This document shows, piece by piece, positions 36,846-47,140 of a DNA stretch of 64,000 nt. Both the position numbers and the translations under genes were made by a program. The notes beneath the pieces are model-generated. The model saw only the letters and a program-made list of their open reading frames with translations. It was not told the origin of the DNA and ran no database searches. Source of the DNA: Scytalidium lignicola (Eukaryota; Ascomycota; Leotiomycetes). Each line of letters opens with the position of its first letter. The first letter of the stretch is position 1. Where the stretch lies: the NCBI GenBank assembly GCA_002812745.2, contig NCSJ02000049.1:62001-126000 (forward strand), given 5' to 3'.

Positions 36846-37396
36846 ATAGAGCATGTTTTATTAAAATAAAGCTCTTTGGAAAGTAAGTTCAATATGCCAC
36901 ACACTGAACTTAGAAATTACTCAAACATCAATAATGCTAATCAGCAACTAGCCAACTATGTTTCTTTCCTTCGTGTGCTACTGATTGTCGTTATAGTGTT
37001 CGTTGTATCGACATGCTCTAACCTTTAACGTTGGATTCTTAGTATTTTCTTAACGGCAAGTCACAAATTTCTATCATGAATGAAACATTTAGATCAGAAC
37101 CCATTTGATTGTTACAATTGATTGTTATCAATTTATGGAACCATTATAGGATGAGTATGACCAATTCATACATGCAGTCAAGGAGTTGGCTCAAGAGCAA
37201 CGATCTACTTTCAAAGTCAGAAATACTATGATCACCAAGGCGATTGAATTCAAAATGGTGACATAAGACCACTGAAAGCTAAACATCCCTTTGAAGGTTT
37301 CTTTTTGTCAAATACACAGTGTGTCTTCCCCACTGTTCCGTGCCTTATATTCAGTGAGCGTCCGTATTGAAGATTATCAGATCAACAACGCAGCAC
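36846..37396. other. Convergent intergenic region
   Basis: 551 AT-rich bp between the 3' ends of cgi121 (+) and the RRM-like gene (-). Nothing recognised. Confidence 0.5.
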
Positions 37397-40300
37397 TTAG
37401 TTGAATTTGGATCTTTTACGCATATTCACGGAGCTAATAAAACGCAAGGGCTGTTCACAAGGATCTCTTGAGAACATAACGGTAAGTCCATCAAAGATTG
37501 GCGGGACACCATCACCATTACTTGCCCTCCTTTCCATCTTTTCGAGATGTTTCTTGATAGCAATTGCTTCTTGGACACCAGCAAAGATTACTGTGGCATT
37601 ACCACTGTTGTATAAGAAGATCCTCTGGATGAACTCTCTTCGTACGACCTTCGCGAACATATCCTCGAGTTGACCTTCGGAGTATTGAGAAAAGAGTTGA
37701 CTTTTTACCAAAGTGAGTCGGCGGGTAGCTGGAGTGGTATATGGAGCATCATTATTCCATGTCATCGCATTAATGATATCATCTGCAGGGAAAGGTGGAC
37801 CCATAGCACTCTTCACATTCCAACGAAAGCGGCGTGCGATATGAGGATTTTCGCCTTCATTAACCTGCAGTGATGCGTAAAATTTTCGTGCATCGCTACT
37901 ATACCGAAAGACAATCCCACAAAAGCGAGAATTGTTGTCACCATTGATACCAAAGCGGATACTATGAAGAGGTCCTTCATGGATCGCATCGGATACGATT
38001 TCATATGTGATGTTGTTTGGGATATCAAGGAGGAACACAACACGCATTTGTACTTCCTTTGGTTCTGGCGAACTTATCTCAGAGGCTTGCTCGATATGCC
38101 TGCTGGTATTAATATTCTTGTTCGGAGAACTGTTTAAGGTATTCGCAGTTTCCAACGTCTCACGTGGACGTAGATCGATAACTCGAGAGTTTTTGAGGGG
38201 GCTTCCTGCGACTGCCGCCCACGAAAGGCCCGAGGGCTTGGTAGCTAATGAAGCTTGATTAACTGTTTTATCTGTTGATTGGAAAGGTGGCTCCGAAAAT
38301 CTACTTCCTAACACAGATAACTGGTTGGCTGTCTCGTTATTCGAGGCTTCCTTCGCTGTCATGGCCGTTGCATCTCTGCTAGGAGAGCTTTGTGCAGGGG
38401 TTGATGGATTAGACATCCGAAATTTCTGCTCCCAGACTGATGTTCTCTCAAGATAAGACATCATACTCGTTGGTGTTTGTGGAGCCTTTAGGCTGAAGCC
38501 TATCACCTTGTTCATGTCTGTGTGTAAATCTTCTTTTTCTGGCTGGTTTGAACCTGGAGTGTTGAGTCTCTGTAGCTGTGTTGAATTGGATTGTGTAGCC
38601 TGTGTCTCTCGGGCATCAGGTTGGAAGGTACCGTGCTGGACAAGGTTCTGATTGTGGTAAGACCGCTCGAGCATCGTACTGGTTAATGCAGTTGTGCTGA
38701 AGTCAAATATTCCTGAAGGAGTTCCAAATGCTATACTCCCATTCTGCTCTCCTGAAGCCTTGGCCGGAGCGAAAGATGATCCTGTCGCTGCATAATTAAT
38801 ACCTGGGGGAAGAACATGTTCCAGAGATAAAACATCAGTATTGGATGTCTGACTTGCAAATTTGGGCCGAGATATAGCTGGATCAAATGTTTGAGAATAT
38901 CCAGTAGGCTTGCTGGGACCTCTATATTCTGCCGCTGGTTGAGGAGGCAATACTGGACAGAAACTTCTTTTCCTTACACCATCTCCGGGATAGCGAGCGA
39001 CCTCAACTGTCAATCCCTCCAAGAATATTACCATATCTCGAGTCTGAACTATAATTCTGTTGACTTCTTCGACCGTTGACATTACCAGCCAGCGGAATCT
39101 ATCTCCAGACACGCTATCAGACACACATGGACAGCCTGTTACACGTCCAAAGATGCTGAACATTGCAGCGGACATAGCTGTTGTCCACTGGAATGGTATT
39201 CCACGCATGTATAGTGCACGTCCTTCTAGAGCAGATAACGTGTACTTTGCAGGAATGCTTGGAATCTGTGATGCCCAGCATAGACCTTCTGCACACACAT
39301 AATCTTCTTTAAGATTTGGGTCCAAATTCCTATATGCATCCGATTTGTCAATCTGGTAGTTTGGCCAGTGGTCCTCCATGAGTTGAGGCTCTTCTGATTC
39401 TATAATCCGGCTTTGAGGAGGAAAGGTCCCCGGAAGGGGTGCTTCCTCGTTTTTATGCCTCTTAAAAGTGTTAGCAATGACATAGGCCACCATTTCTCCA
39501 AATCCTACCTACCTGGCCAGCCACACTTTGACTATAATTAAGGAACCATGCCTTCCAGGTTACTCCCTTGATTTGAGCCTGACCTTCATCGTCAGCCTGT
39601 AAGTGCTTTAAAACCCTGGTGTTCTCCATGTTTTGAGCAATGGTCTATGACGTTAGACAGTTTCTTAACGTGGATATACAAATTCATGGCTTTGGCCAAC
39701 TCAATATGGATCTCTTACCCAGGCAAGACCTTCTATTGATAAGGGATTGTCTCCCAGCAGAGAGCGAGCGGGTGAATTCCATATCTGAGGAACAGCAACT
39801 GAGGGAACTATAACCTGCCAGACAGAATATTAATTAGTTCCAACAAAATATCTTTCGATAAGCTATATTAGAAAGGGACATACCAAATTATCTGACAATC
39901 TGGATGAAGGACGGCTAAGATGACGATGCCCCTAATCCATTATTAGTCCTGTTATTATTCTAGATCAATAGCATGAGAAATGCCTAAGCTTTGCTTGCGA
40001 AGAAGGCACCTACATCCTCTATTATGCTAAGTTCAACTGCTTTTGCCAGATTCTTGTTTACTGGTGACGGTTGATCCATTCTGCTAGTTTGTTGTCTTTC
40101 GGGTATAGGCTGAGCATATAAATCGCTGAGAGTGGCATTTGAAAGGGTAGGTGTGATAGCCTAGATCATATCAGCTTCCAAATTTTGAGTCCCAGAGCAG
40201 CTCGTCCAACTCATGAACTGGGTTTAATAGCAGTGGAAACTAAATGAAATGCTTACACAATCATTAGTACTTTGTGCGGAACCTTTTGTGATATCCTCTG

Positions 40301-40520
40301 AAGCTCTTCTCCTCATAGCCATTGGGAGTAGAGAATGAGCGATGGCAGCCCTAGTCACCTTGCTGAAATCACGAGGTCGTGAAATATATTTACAGTCCGC
40401 GTTGTTAGGTTCTTGTTCTGGTTTTGTGTTTGGTTTATTTACAAGCTCTCTGTCTCTAAGTTTAAGACATTGGAGAGCGTTTACTAGAGCTGTTCTGGCA
40501 GGACGATCTCCTGGATCCAT
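37397..40520 (-). CDS. Uncharacterised RRM-like protein, six exons
   Basis: I rebuild six exons: 40520-40257, 40160-40014, 39931-39884, 39814-39719, 39644-39513 and 39460-37397. Introns are 96, 82, 69, 74 and 52 bp; every intron is phase 0 and the frame closes exactly, giving 916 residues. The big last exon holds two RNA-recognition-motif-like segments: one near residues 275-345 (RALYMRGIPFQWTTAMSAAM, then TVEEVNRIIV) and one near 690-760 (MRVVFLLDIPNNITYEIVSD, GIVFRYSSDARKFYASL). A long S/T/Q/P-rich disordered stretch separates them, and the protein ends in a basic tail (RKRSKFN). RNA binding is therefore likely but not proven, and I cannot name the family. ATG 40520 follows an open frame without ATG, so a further 5' exon is possible. 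The ATG at 39493 lies inside intron 5 and is not the start. Confidence 0.72.
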
Positions 40521-41012
40521 GACCTTTTTCGACAGTATATTCTCGGCGAGCTTTGGGTGAGTCGAAGCAAATAGAGTTTGTTGTTTGCTAATCGAAATTT
40601 CCGTTAACAGAATGTTAAAGGAAGAAAGAAAGAAATGGATTGCTCACCAAAGCTATAGTCAAGCTATTTATTATATAAAAGCCACAGGTCGTTTTTGAGA
40701 GACGCTGGTCGAAATGCTGTTTTGACGCTCAAGAACTTAGTATTGAAAGGGCGAAGTTTACAAAAGACTTTTCCACAGCAACAAAGTCTTCACCAAAGTC
40801 TTTATATTCTTTATGCTAGATGTTTCAACCGGCCTAGGGAAGTTCACTAAAGCAAACTTGAATAGGGGCTATAAGCGTGCAAGAGACGCGTTCCTATGTG
40901 TCCTATTGTGAGTTCACGCGTTGGAACGCTATCGATGGGTCTGATACTAGTTTAAGGGAAGGCCTTAAGTCTTGGTAAACATTAACTCTTTATACTAAAT
41001 TTATATACAGAC
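40521..41012. other. Intergenic region
   Basis: 492 bp between tandem minus-strand genes. The frame upstream of 40520 stays open for over 40 codons without an ATG, so part may belong to an unrecognised 5' exon of the RRM-like gene. Confidence 0.45.
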
Positions 41013-42255
41013 CTAAAGTTTTCCATCTACCCTCTTCCTTTCCTCATCCAACACATCCTTTCTCCACATAACCTCTACATTTCTAGGGCCTTCCTTACTA
41101 AACTTTACAAGCACAACTCTCAACTCATCTCCTCTCCTACCACTGCCATTTAGCTCAGGCCCGGGCTTGTCGATGCCTAGAACACTTCTCCCATCACTTT
41201 TTCGAACCATAAGTCCGACTGGGGACATGACCTTGTCCGCCCACTTTACTCCTTTGCCATCGCCGTCGGTTTGAAGGAAGGAAAGAACTTTGTCCCGTTG
41301 AGATTGCAATTCTGCAGTGGATAATTCAGAAGAGACTGGTGATGGTGGAGAAAGTAACGGAGAGAGAAGGTACATGAGGTAGAACTGCGGTGGGAAGAGA
41401 ATTATCTCATTCCGTCGCGCTTGGGAGAGCCAGGTCTCGCAAGTTGCGAATTGTGCTGTTGTGTGCTCAACGCCGCCATCGGAAGTTGGGATAGGAATTA
41501 CTGCGTCTTCTGAAATATTGGGGGTTGATTCTGAGTTTCTGGATAACGGCAAGAAGTATATGTACATTTGCGTGGTGAAGCGTCTGGGAATGTTATTTGG
41601 CGTTACCCAGCGTGTGAAAGGTAAAAGGGAGTCTATGTCAACCAAAATTAGCTTAAGCGGAATGTTTAACTGGAAGGATTTGCAAATGAAAATTTGCAGA
41701 AAGGGTCCTGCAGCTCTGTAGATTTCTAAGATCACCTACCTAAATCCACAATCCCACCCTGCTTCTCAACCCAGTCATTAAACTTTACTCGCCCTGCGTG
41801 GATATCTTTTCTTGCCCTTTCCCTCTCGGCCTCATCAACCTCCAATAACCGCCCACTACCATCATTTCTCTTCGCAAGCAGAATGCCACTCTCTTCAAAA
41901 CACTCTCTAATAGCTCCAAGTCTATATATCGGACTGTCTAAGTGCCGTCTTGGGTCTGATGGTGATGGAATGGGACCATCTTGTAAAGCAGACAAATTTC
42001 CACCAGGAAAAACATGTGCTGAAGGAAACGAGCTAGATGTGCGAACGCGATGAAGGAGAAGGATCTGGTTTTTGGGCGAGATGAGGAGAATACTATGGTT
42101 TTCGTTAGCACATGCTTTGCAGACTGCGACAATGAAGGGTAGTCAAGCATTGAATAGAACTATCAGTACCTTGCGCTTGGACGTGGTTCTACATTTTGTT
42201 TCTTCGGCTTTGTAGTAGAGGACATGTACTGCTTTTCTAATGGAGGAGGTGACAT
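41013..42255 (-). CDS. Nudix hydrolase, NUDT19/RP2p-like
   Basis: Exons 42255-42170, 42092-41740 and 41632-41013, with introns of 77 and 107 bp, give 352 residues. Across intron 1 the sequence becomes SASILLISPKNQILLLHRV, the first Nudix beta strands. The Nudix box is split in the NUDT19 manner: FPGGNLSALQD, then an insertion of about 25 residues, then LGAIRECFEESGILLAK with the catalytic REcfEESG core. Across intron 2 comes VDLDSLLPFTRWVTPNNIPR, RRFTTQMYIYFLP, matching the segment after the box in this subfamily. NUDT19-type enzymes hydrolyse CoA and acyl-CoA and are often peroxisomal. The C-terminus here, DGKL, is not an obvious PTS1. Substrate specificity is inferred from the subfamily. 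Confidence 0.88.
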
Positions 42256-43097
42256 CTTTAGGCGCGATGGGAAGAGTTGAGGGCGTACTGGGACTACGAT
42301 TAAATGACGAATATGCGCCGACTTGAATATTGCAATTGGCGGTTTAATTGGGATTCTCGCGAGCACACCATTTCTATAAGGAAGGTGATTTATCCACAGC
42401 ATTGATCAAAACATGGAGGCTGCTCTCTCCCTCTCTCTCTCTTTCACGAGCTGCCGTCGGGTTTACCTGTGCCTTGCGGGGAACTGATAACCGGTGCCGA
42501 AATCTGGGGTACGGTAGAATGATGAGCCGAGGCATGGGTGAGCAGCGAGTCAGGATCACATATGCTGCAAGGTACTGTAGCAACTGCTTTTTAGCTATTC
42601 CTCTCAGCCCATATTCGCGATTATTAAGTTTCAGGACGAACCCGAATGTATATTGTTGGGAGTTTGGTTATCTATTTAAAAAACTTTCCATCACTTCTAT
42701 TCGTAACTCCGGAGCTTCGGACGATGAATAACGAGGTGCCAGGCCCAACTACCCGTTGCCGTATATGCTATGCTATCTAGGCTATTAGCGTTAAGCAGCC
42801 ATATGTCTAAAGGATACCTGTCACTCGAATACCAGTCCCATCCATCCCCACCATATACATTATGAGGGAAATCTAGAGCCCTCATAGCAATTAGACTGAG
42901 CCTTAATATTCCACCAAGGCTTTGAGATTATGAACATGGTAGTAAAACATCTCAAGCTAATGGTTAAGTTGAATTCGCCATGTTAGCCCCAGCTTCGCCT
43001 CTCGAGCTCGGCATTCACAGATGTCTAGAACCTCCCATCCCAATAAGCCCAACGCCTGTTCCAATCGTCATCAGCCTAATATCCTCAATCCGACACA
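42256..43097. other. Intergenic region
   Basis: 842 bp upstream of the Nudix gene and downstream of the next minus-strand gene. A CT-rich microsatellite lies at about 42422-42445. No gene supported; plus-strand ORFs here lack motifs. Confidence 0.5.
42422..42445. repeat. CT dinucleotide microsatellite
   Basis: A run of CTCTCT units, slightly interrupted by CCC, about 170 bp upstream of the Nudix start. On the minus (sense) strand it reads as GA repeats, a common promoter tract. Confidence 0.7.
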
Positions 43098-43589
43098 TCA
43101 CCTTCCTTCATCTCCCTCTACTCCATCCCCATACTGCTCATCGTAGCTCGACCATTCAACCACAAACTCTACTTCATCATCCTCTGCGTCTTCCTCAATG
43201 AACGAAAAGGCAAGCGCTGCCACATCCTTGATACCTTTTCCCTTCGGCGTATCTGTATCATTAACATGTAGCCTTTGCCAGCCTTTACTTGGCTCGTAGA
43301 TATCTATCGGGATCGCAAGCGCGATGGCATTCGGGCTCGACGGGAGCTTTATCTGGTTTTCGGGGGGCGCATTGGAGTTTGGACCATAGCGATCGCGTAG
43401 GACTTCGTAGAGGTCGGATTTAATAGTCTTAAATGGCGTCAGAGGTTCTACAAAGAGAAGAATTGTGTGCTTTTGGTATTTGAAACGGAGAGTGAGGGCT
43501 GTAGCCTGGATGTCGTCCGCCTGCGGGGTGAAAAGAAATTAGCATCATCAGGGCTGCTTGGGGGCAGTTGAAGTTATGCACTGTACCAT
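43098..43589 (-). CDS. Small conserved fungal protein of unknown function; start codon alone in exon 1
   Basis: The main exon 43520-43098 encodes 140 residues with strong coding character: TLRFKYQKHTILLFVEPLTP, FKTIKSDLYEVLRDRYG, and an acidic end (EEDAEDDEVEFVVEW). A clear acceptor (TTTCTTTTCACCCCGCAG) precedes it. The best matching donor, GTACAG at 43586, directly follows an ATG (43589-43587), so the coding part of exon 1 would be only the start codon, giving MADDIQATALTLRFK, which looks like a natural N-terminus for this family of about 140 residues. The frame is also open upstream to an ATG at 43796, giving 69 more residues, but that stretch has no homology I recognise and leaves only 80 bp to the divergent gene. 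The beta-strand pattern after residue 8 resembles a ubiquitin-like fold; function unknown. Confidence 0.7.
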
Positions 43590-43875
43590 ATCGTCACAAG
43601 GCGTAGAAGTGATTACTAGCGTGGGTCTTTTGTATGTTTGTTTGGTTATAACCTTTGGAGAAATTATTTTAGGTACACAAGGCTGTCTTGTGAGTTGGTG
43701 TAAAATCTCGCGCCTCAGGCCGTTGGTCGCCAAAGCCTCGCTGAAATCGCGAAACTGAGGCGTCCTCAGGTGACAAAAAGGCAGGTGCTTAGACATTCGA
43801 CGATTTCTTCAGCCTTGTCCTAATTTCTCCGTCCACAACCTCTACGAGGGTCAATTCAAAACCAATTCATCACAT
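43590..43875. promoter_or_regulatory. Short divergent promoter
   Basis: 286 bp separate the start codons of the small conserved protein (-) and the Tim17-like protein (+), so both promoters must share this stretch, possibly as a bidirectional unit. No specific binding motif could be assigned. Confidence 0.45.
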
Positions 43876-44587
43876 ATGGCAGACCATGAGGAGGAAGATG
43901 AGGCAGCAGCCCAACTGGCGCTATGGAAGGCCGAAAAAAATGCCCAGATGAAGCAGGACGCGAGAGTGTCCCTCCCCTTTGGCATACGTCTCCCGCTCGC
44001 AACAACCATATCATTCCTAGCCGGCATGGCTCTTGGTATCTCTCACGGAAGTCAGACAGCAGGACTACGATTCCGCGCTGAGAATGCGCATCGATTACCT
44101 ACAACACCAACGGGATGGTACCTGTATCACAAGAGCAAGAATTACAACATGGCACTTGGGGGAGTGAAGGAAGGAATAAAGATGGGGGCGAAGGTCAGCA
44201 TTTGGACCAGCATATTCTTCGGCATCGAGGATATGTTCGATCGGTATCGGGGGACCAAGGACTTCCTAAACACTCTCGTTGCGAGTTTGAGCGTTGCCGG
44301 AGGATTCAGCTTATGGAGTATGTCTTGACCGCCGACTCCGGAGAGACCTTGTCTGGTCTAATTACTGGATATCCAGAGAGCTGTAGAGAGAGAGGCTAAT
44401 CATATATTGGTGAGCAGATCGATTTCCTTTGACAACCGCAGCGAGAACGGCCAAAAGTGGGTTAGCCATTGGGCTTGCGTATGGACTGGCACAGGATGCA
44501 TTGGGAGCAGCTCGGGGTAGAAGACCCGGATACGTGGACTTCATCTTGCGGCGAGGGCGACGCAGGAGTGAAGATGTAACCGTATAA
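43876..44587 (+). CDS. Tim17/Tim22/Tim23-family-like membrane protein
   Basis: Exons 43876-44317 and 44442-44587, with a 124-bp intron (GTATGT...CGCAG), give 195 residues. An acidic N-terminus (MADHEEEDEAAAQ) is followed by weakly hydrophobic, glycine-rich segments: LPLATTISFLAGMALGISHG, SIWTSIFFGIEDMFDRYRG, TLVASLSVAGGFSLW and, after the intron, SGLAIGLAYGLAQDAL, ending in a basic tail. This spacing of four short G-rich segments with R/K-containing loops is the Tim17/22/23 pattern. It is not one of the core translocases as far as I can tell; related fungal proteins are annotated only at family level. Mitochondrial membrane location is inferred. Confidence 0.75.
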
Positions 44588-45134
44588 TCGACGGTGGAGA
44601 ATCCATAAGGTAATGAGAGGTCATTCAGCGCTGTGCCGACCGCGAAAGGCCGCAGGAAGAAGGTCGTGCAACAGCTTAGAAAAGAGGAAAATGGGTTGAG
44701 TAGTGGGCCTAGCGTGCGCAGAGGGGTTGCTGCGTGATTCCATTTCCCCAGAGCGAAGGTCGAGAAGCGCCGGCTTGCATCGGTTTATCGCCGCAGCGCG
44801 CTTCTCAGTTGTTGTTCGCAGCAAGTACGACAGGTTACGAGATAAGCTAAAGTTAGACAAAATTGCCATTATCCTTGTTATCAAGGGCAGCCCACCCCTC
44901 CATATACCAGAATACATCATACGCACCACAACAGAAATAGTACTCTCACTTTGGGCTCAGGTACAAGTTCAAATACATTGCTTCGCACATAATACCTGCC
45001 TTTTCCCTTTTTAAAAAAAAAGTTAATTCTCAGTTATTACTTTGCAACAACCCCCCTACGAAGATCATCTTGCCTCTGCATAGCGAGCTCGGACCTTCTC
45101 TGGAGGGGCACGATCACTAACAAGGGTGCTCGTC
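44588..45134. other. Intergenic region upstream of proline oxidase
   Basis: 547 bp between two plus-strand genes; holds the proline oxidase promoter. An A-run is present at about 45013-45021. No gene seen. Confidence 0.5.
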
Positions 45135-46819
45135 ATGGCGCTCTCTATGAGAACTACTCCTATTACTCCTATTTTCTTTCACAACAGTAGAGGACCATTC
45201 ATTTTTCTCACCAGAAGCCTGTCTTCACAGTCCTCTCCCCGTCAATCTTCATATTCATCAAGCCATGCTTCAGCAAATCAATTCGTCCTCTCGGACACAG
45301 ATTCGCATTCTTCAAAACCACCCCCACCAAATTCCACCATGACAACCCCAACAGCTCTCTCAATTCTTCCTTTAAGCGCCATTATTAGGTCGTTGGCTGT
45401 AACCACAATATCATCTTCGCCCGTAGGTTTCTATCTCCGAATATCATGTATGTTTTCGTTGGGCATGCTGGCTGAGCAGTATGCAGATTCTCCTACCACC
45501 TTCCTTGGCTGTCATGTCCCTTCTCGCCAATTCTAAATCGTCAATTCTCTCCCCCGATTCCAATCCACTTTTACGATTCTTTTTAAAGAAGACCTTCTAT
45601 CGCCAATTCTGTGCTGGTGAAAATGCCGCCGAGGTCCAGCGGACTATCAATTATCTCAAGGATCTTGGCTTTAAAGGCGTTATTCTAGGATACGCTAGAG
45701 AGGTTGTTATGGACGAGAATGAGCAAGATGGTTTGAAGGTTCACAATGACTCGGAATCTTCAATACAGAACGAGATTATCCCATGGGCCAATGGCACGAT
45801 GGAGACTGTTAAGTTGGCAAATCCTGAGGATTTTGTTGCTTTGAAGTAAGATACTTCACATCCCTTCTTCTCTTTCTCATATCAAATTATAGTCTTCTCC
45901 CCAGAACTGAACCCCCTAGTATTACTTTAACGCAGAAATAGCTAACAAATAATATAGATTCACTGGTGCAGGACGTCAAGCTCTCTACGAGCTATCGAAA
46001 GGCACCGGTCCCTCTCCAGCTCTCAAAAAGGCTATTGATGAAATCTGTGACCTAGCTGCAGCTCGGAACGTCCGCCTCCTCTTCGATGCCGAACAAGCTG
46101 CAGTTCAAGGTGGAATCGACCTCTGGACCTTAAACTACATGCGAAAATACAACTCCAAAACTCCGGGGAAAGCACTCGTCTATGGAACCTACCAAGCCTA
46201 CTTAAAATCCACTCCTGCAACTCTTGCTTCGCATCTCGCAGCTGCAAGGAAAGATGGGTTTACATTAGGGATCAAGTTAGTTAGAGGTGCCTATCTTGGA
46301 TCCGACCCAAGGGATTTGATTCATGATACGAAGACCGACACCGATACTGCTTACAATGGCATTGCGGAGAGTTTAATTAAGAGAAGTTATGGAGACATTT
46401 TGCGGCCTGCAGAAGGTGAAGAGCCAGGAAAGCCTTTCCCGTCTGTCAACGTTGTCCTAGCAGGACATAACCAACAATCCGTCCAGAAGGCACTTGCTGT
46501 ACGCACAAGTCAGGTCCAGAAGGGTGAAGAACTTACGGATTTGGTCTACGCGCAACTACAGGGAATGGCCGATGAAATTAGTTGCGAGCTTGTACGTCTG
46601 GGAAAGAACTTTGAAGGAGTGGAGAAGAGAACTGTAAAAGTGGATGTTCCACAAGCGTACAAGTATCTCGTTTGGGGCACCACTGGGGAATGCATGAAGT
46701 ACCTTCTGCGAAGGGCAGAGGAGAATCGCGATGCTGTTACAAGAACCAAGGCTGGGAGGGATGCTATGGCGAAGGAGTTGGCAAGAAGAGTAAAAAGCGT
46801 GTTTGGCTTGCGTGCTTGA
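45135..46819 (+). CDS. put1: Proline dehydrogenase (proline oxidase), mitochondrial
   Basis: Exons 45135-45422, 45487-45845 and 45958-46819, with introns of 64 and 112 bp, give 502 residues. The N-terminus (MALSMRTTPITPIFFHNSRG, then FLTRSLSSQSS) is an S/T/R-rich mitochondrial presequence. The FAD barrel shows FYRQFCAGENAAEVQRTINY, LGFKGVILGYARE, VRLLFDAEQAAVQ, YGTYQAYLKSTP, IKLVRGAYLGSDPR and the C-terminal YLLRRAEENRDA, where the paired arginines bind the proline carboxylate. It oxidises proline to pyrroline-5-carboxylate in the inner membrane, the first step of proline use. In fungi this gene is usually induced by proline and repressed by good nitrogen sources; I see no specific operator here. 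ATG 45147 is a possible second start. Confidence 0.95.
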
Positions 46820-47140
46820 ATTTGATGCAGAGGCGTTGGCTAGATCAGACATAGATCGATCACTGATGACGATGATTGGGCCGATTGATAAGCACTTTTA
46901 CTGCCTTCGGGCGGGCAATGAATTAATGATGAATAAACATTAAGCAAAAGCGAGTATATATAGGAAATGAAGTTACGATAAGTCAACCTGGTATTACAAA
47001 AATATTTATTATTGCCTTACACCATATTATGAAGTTTATCATATCCCATCCAATCCAATGTTGCCTTCCAGTCATGATATTCATACAGTCATTAACCTAT
47101 AATTCTAGTTAAATATATTGTAACCAGAACCCCAACCCCT
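46820..47140. other. Convergent intergenic region
   Basis: 321 AT-rich bp between the convergent proline oxidase and SLX4 genes; presumably both 3' UTRs. Confidence 0.55.

Noticed and set aside
39461..39512. ATG at 39493 as start of the RRM-like protein
   Set aside because: It lies inside a good GTAGGT...TTTTAAG intron with a GCTAAC branch site; five upstream exons join in frame.
45423..45486. ATG at 45481 as start of proline oxidase
   Set aside because: It sits in intron 1 just before the CAG acceptor; exon 1 supplies the presequence and the family's conserved SSSPILLPPS junction.
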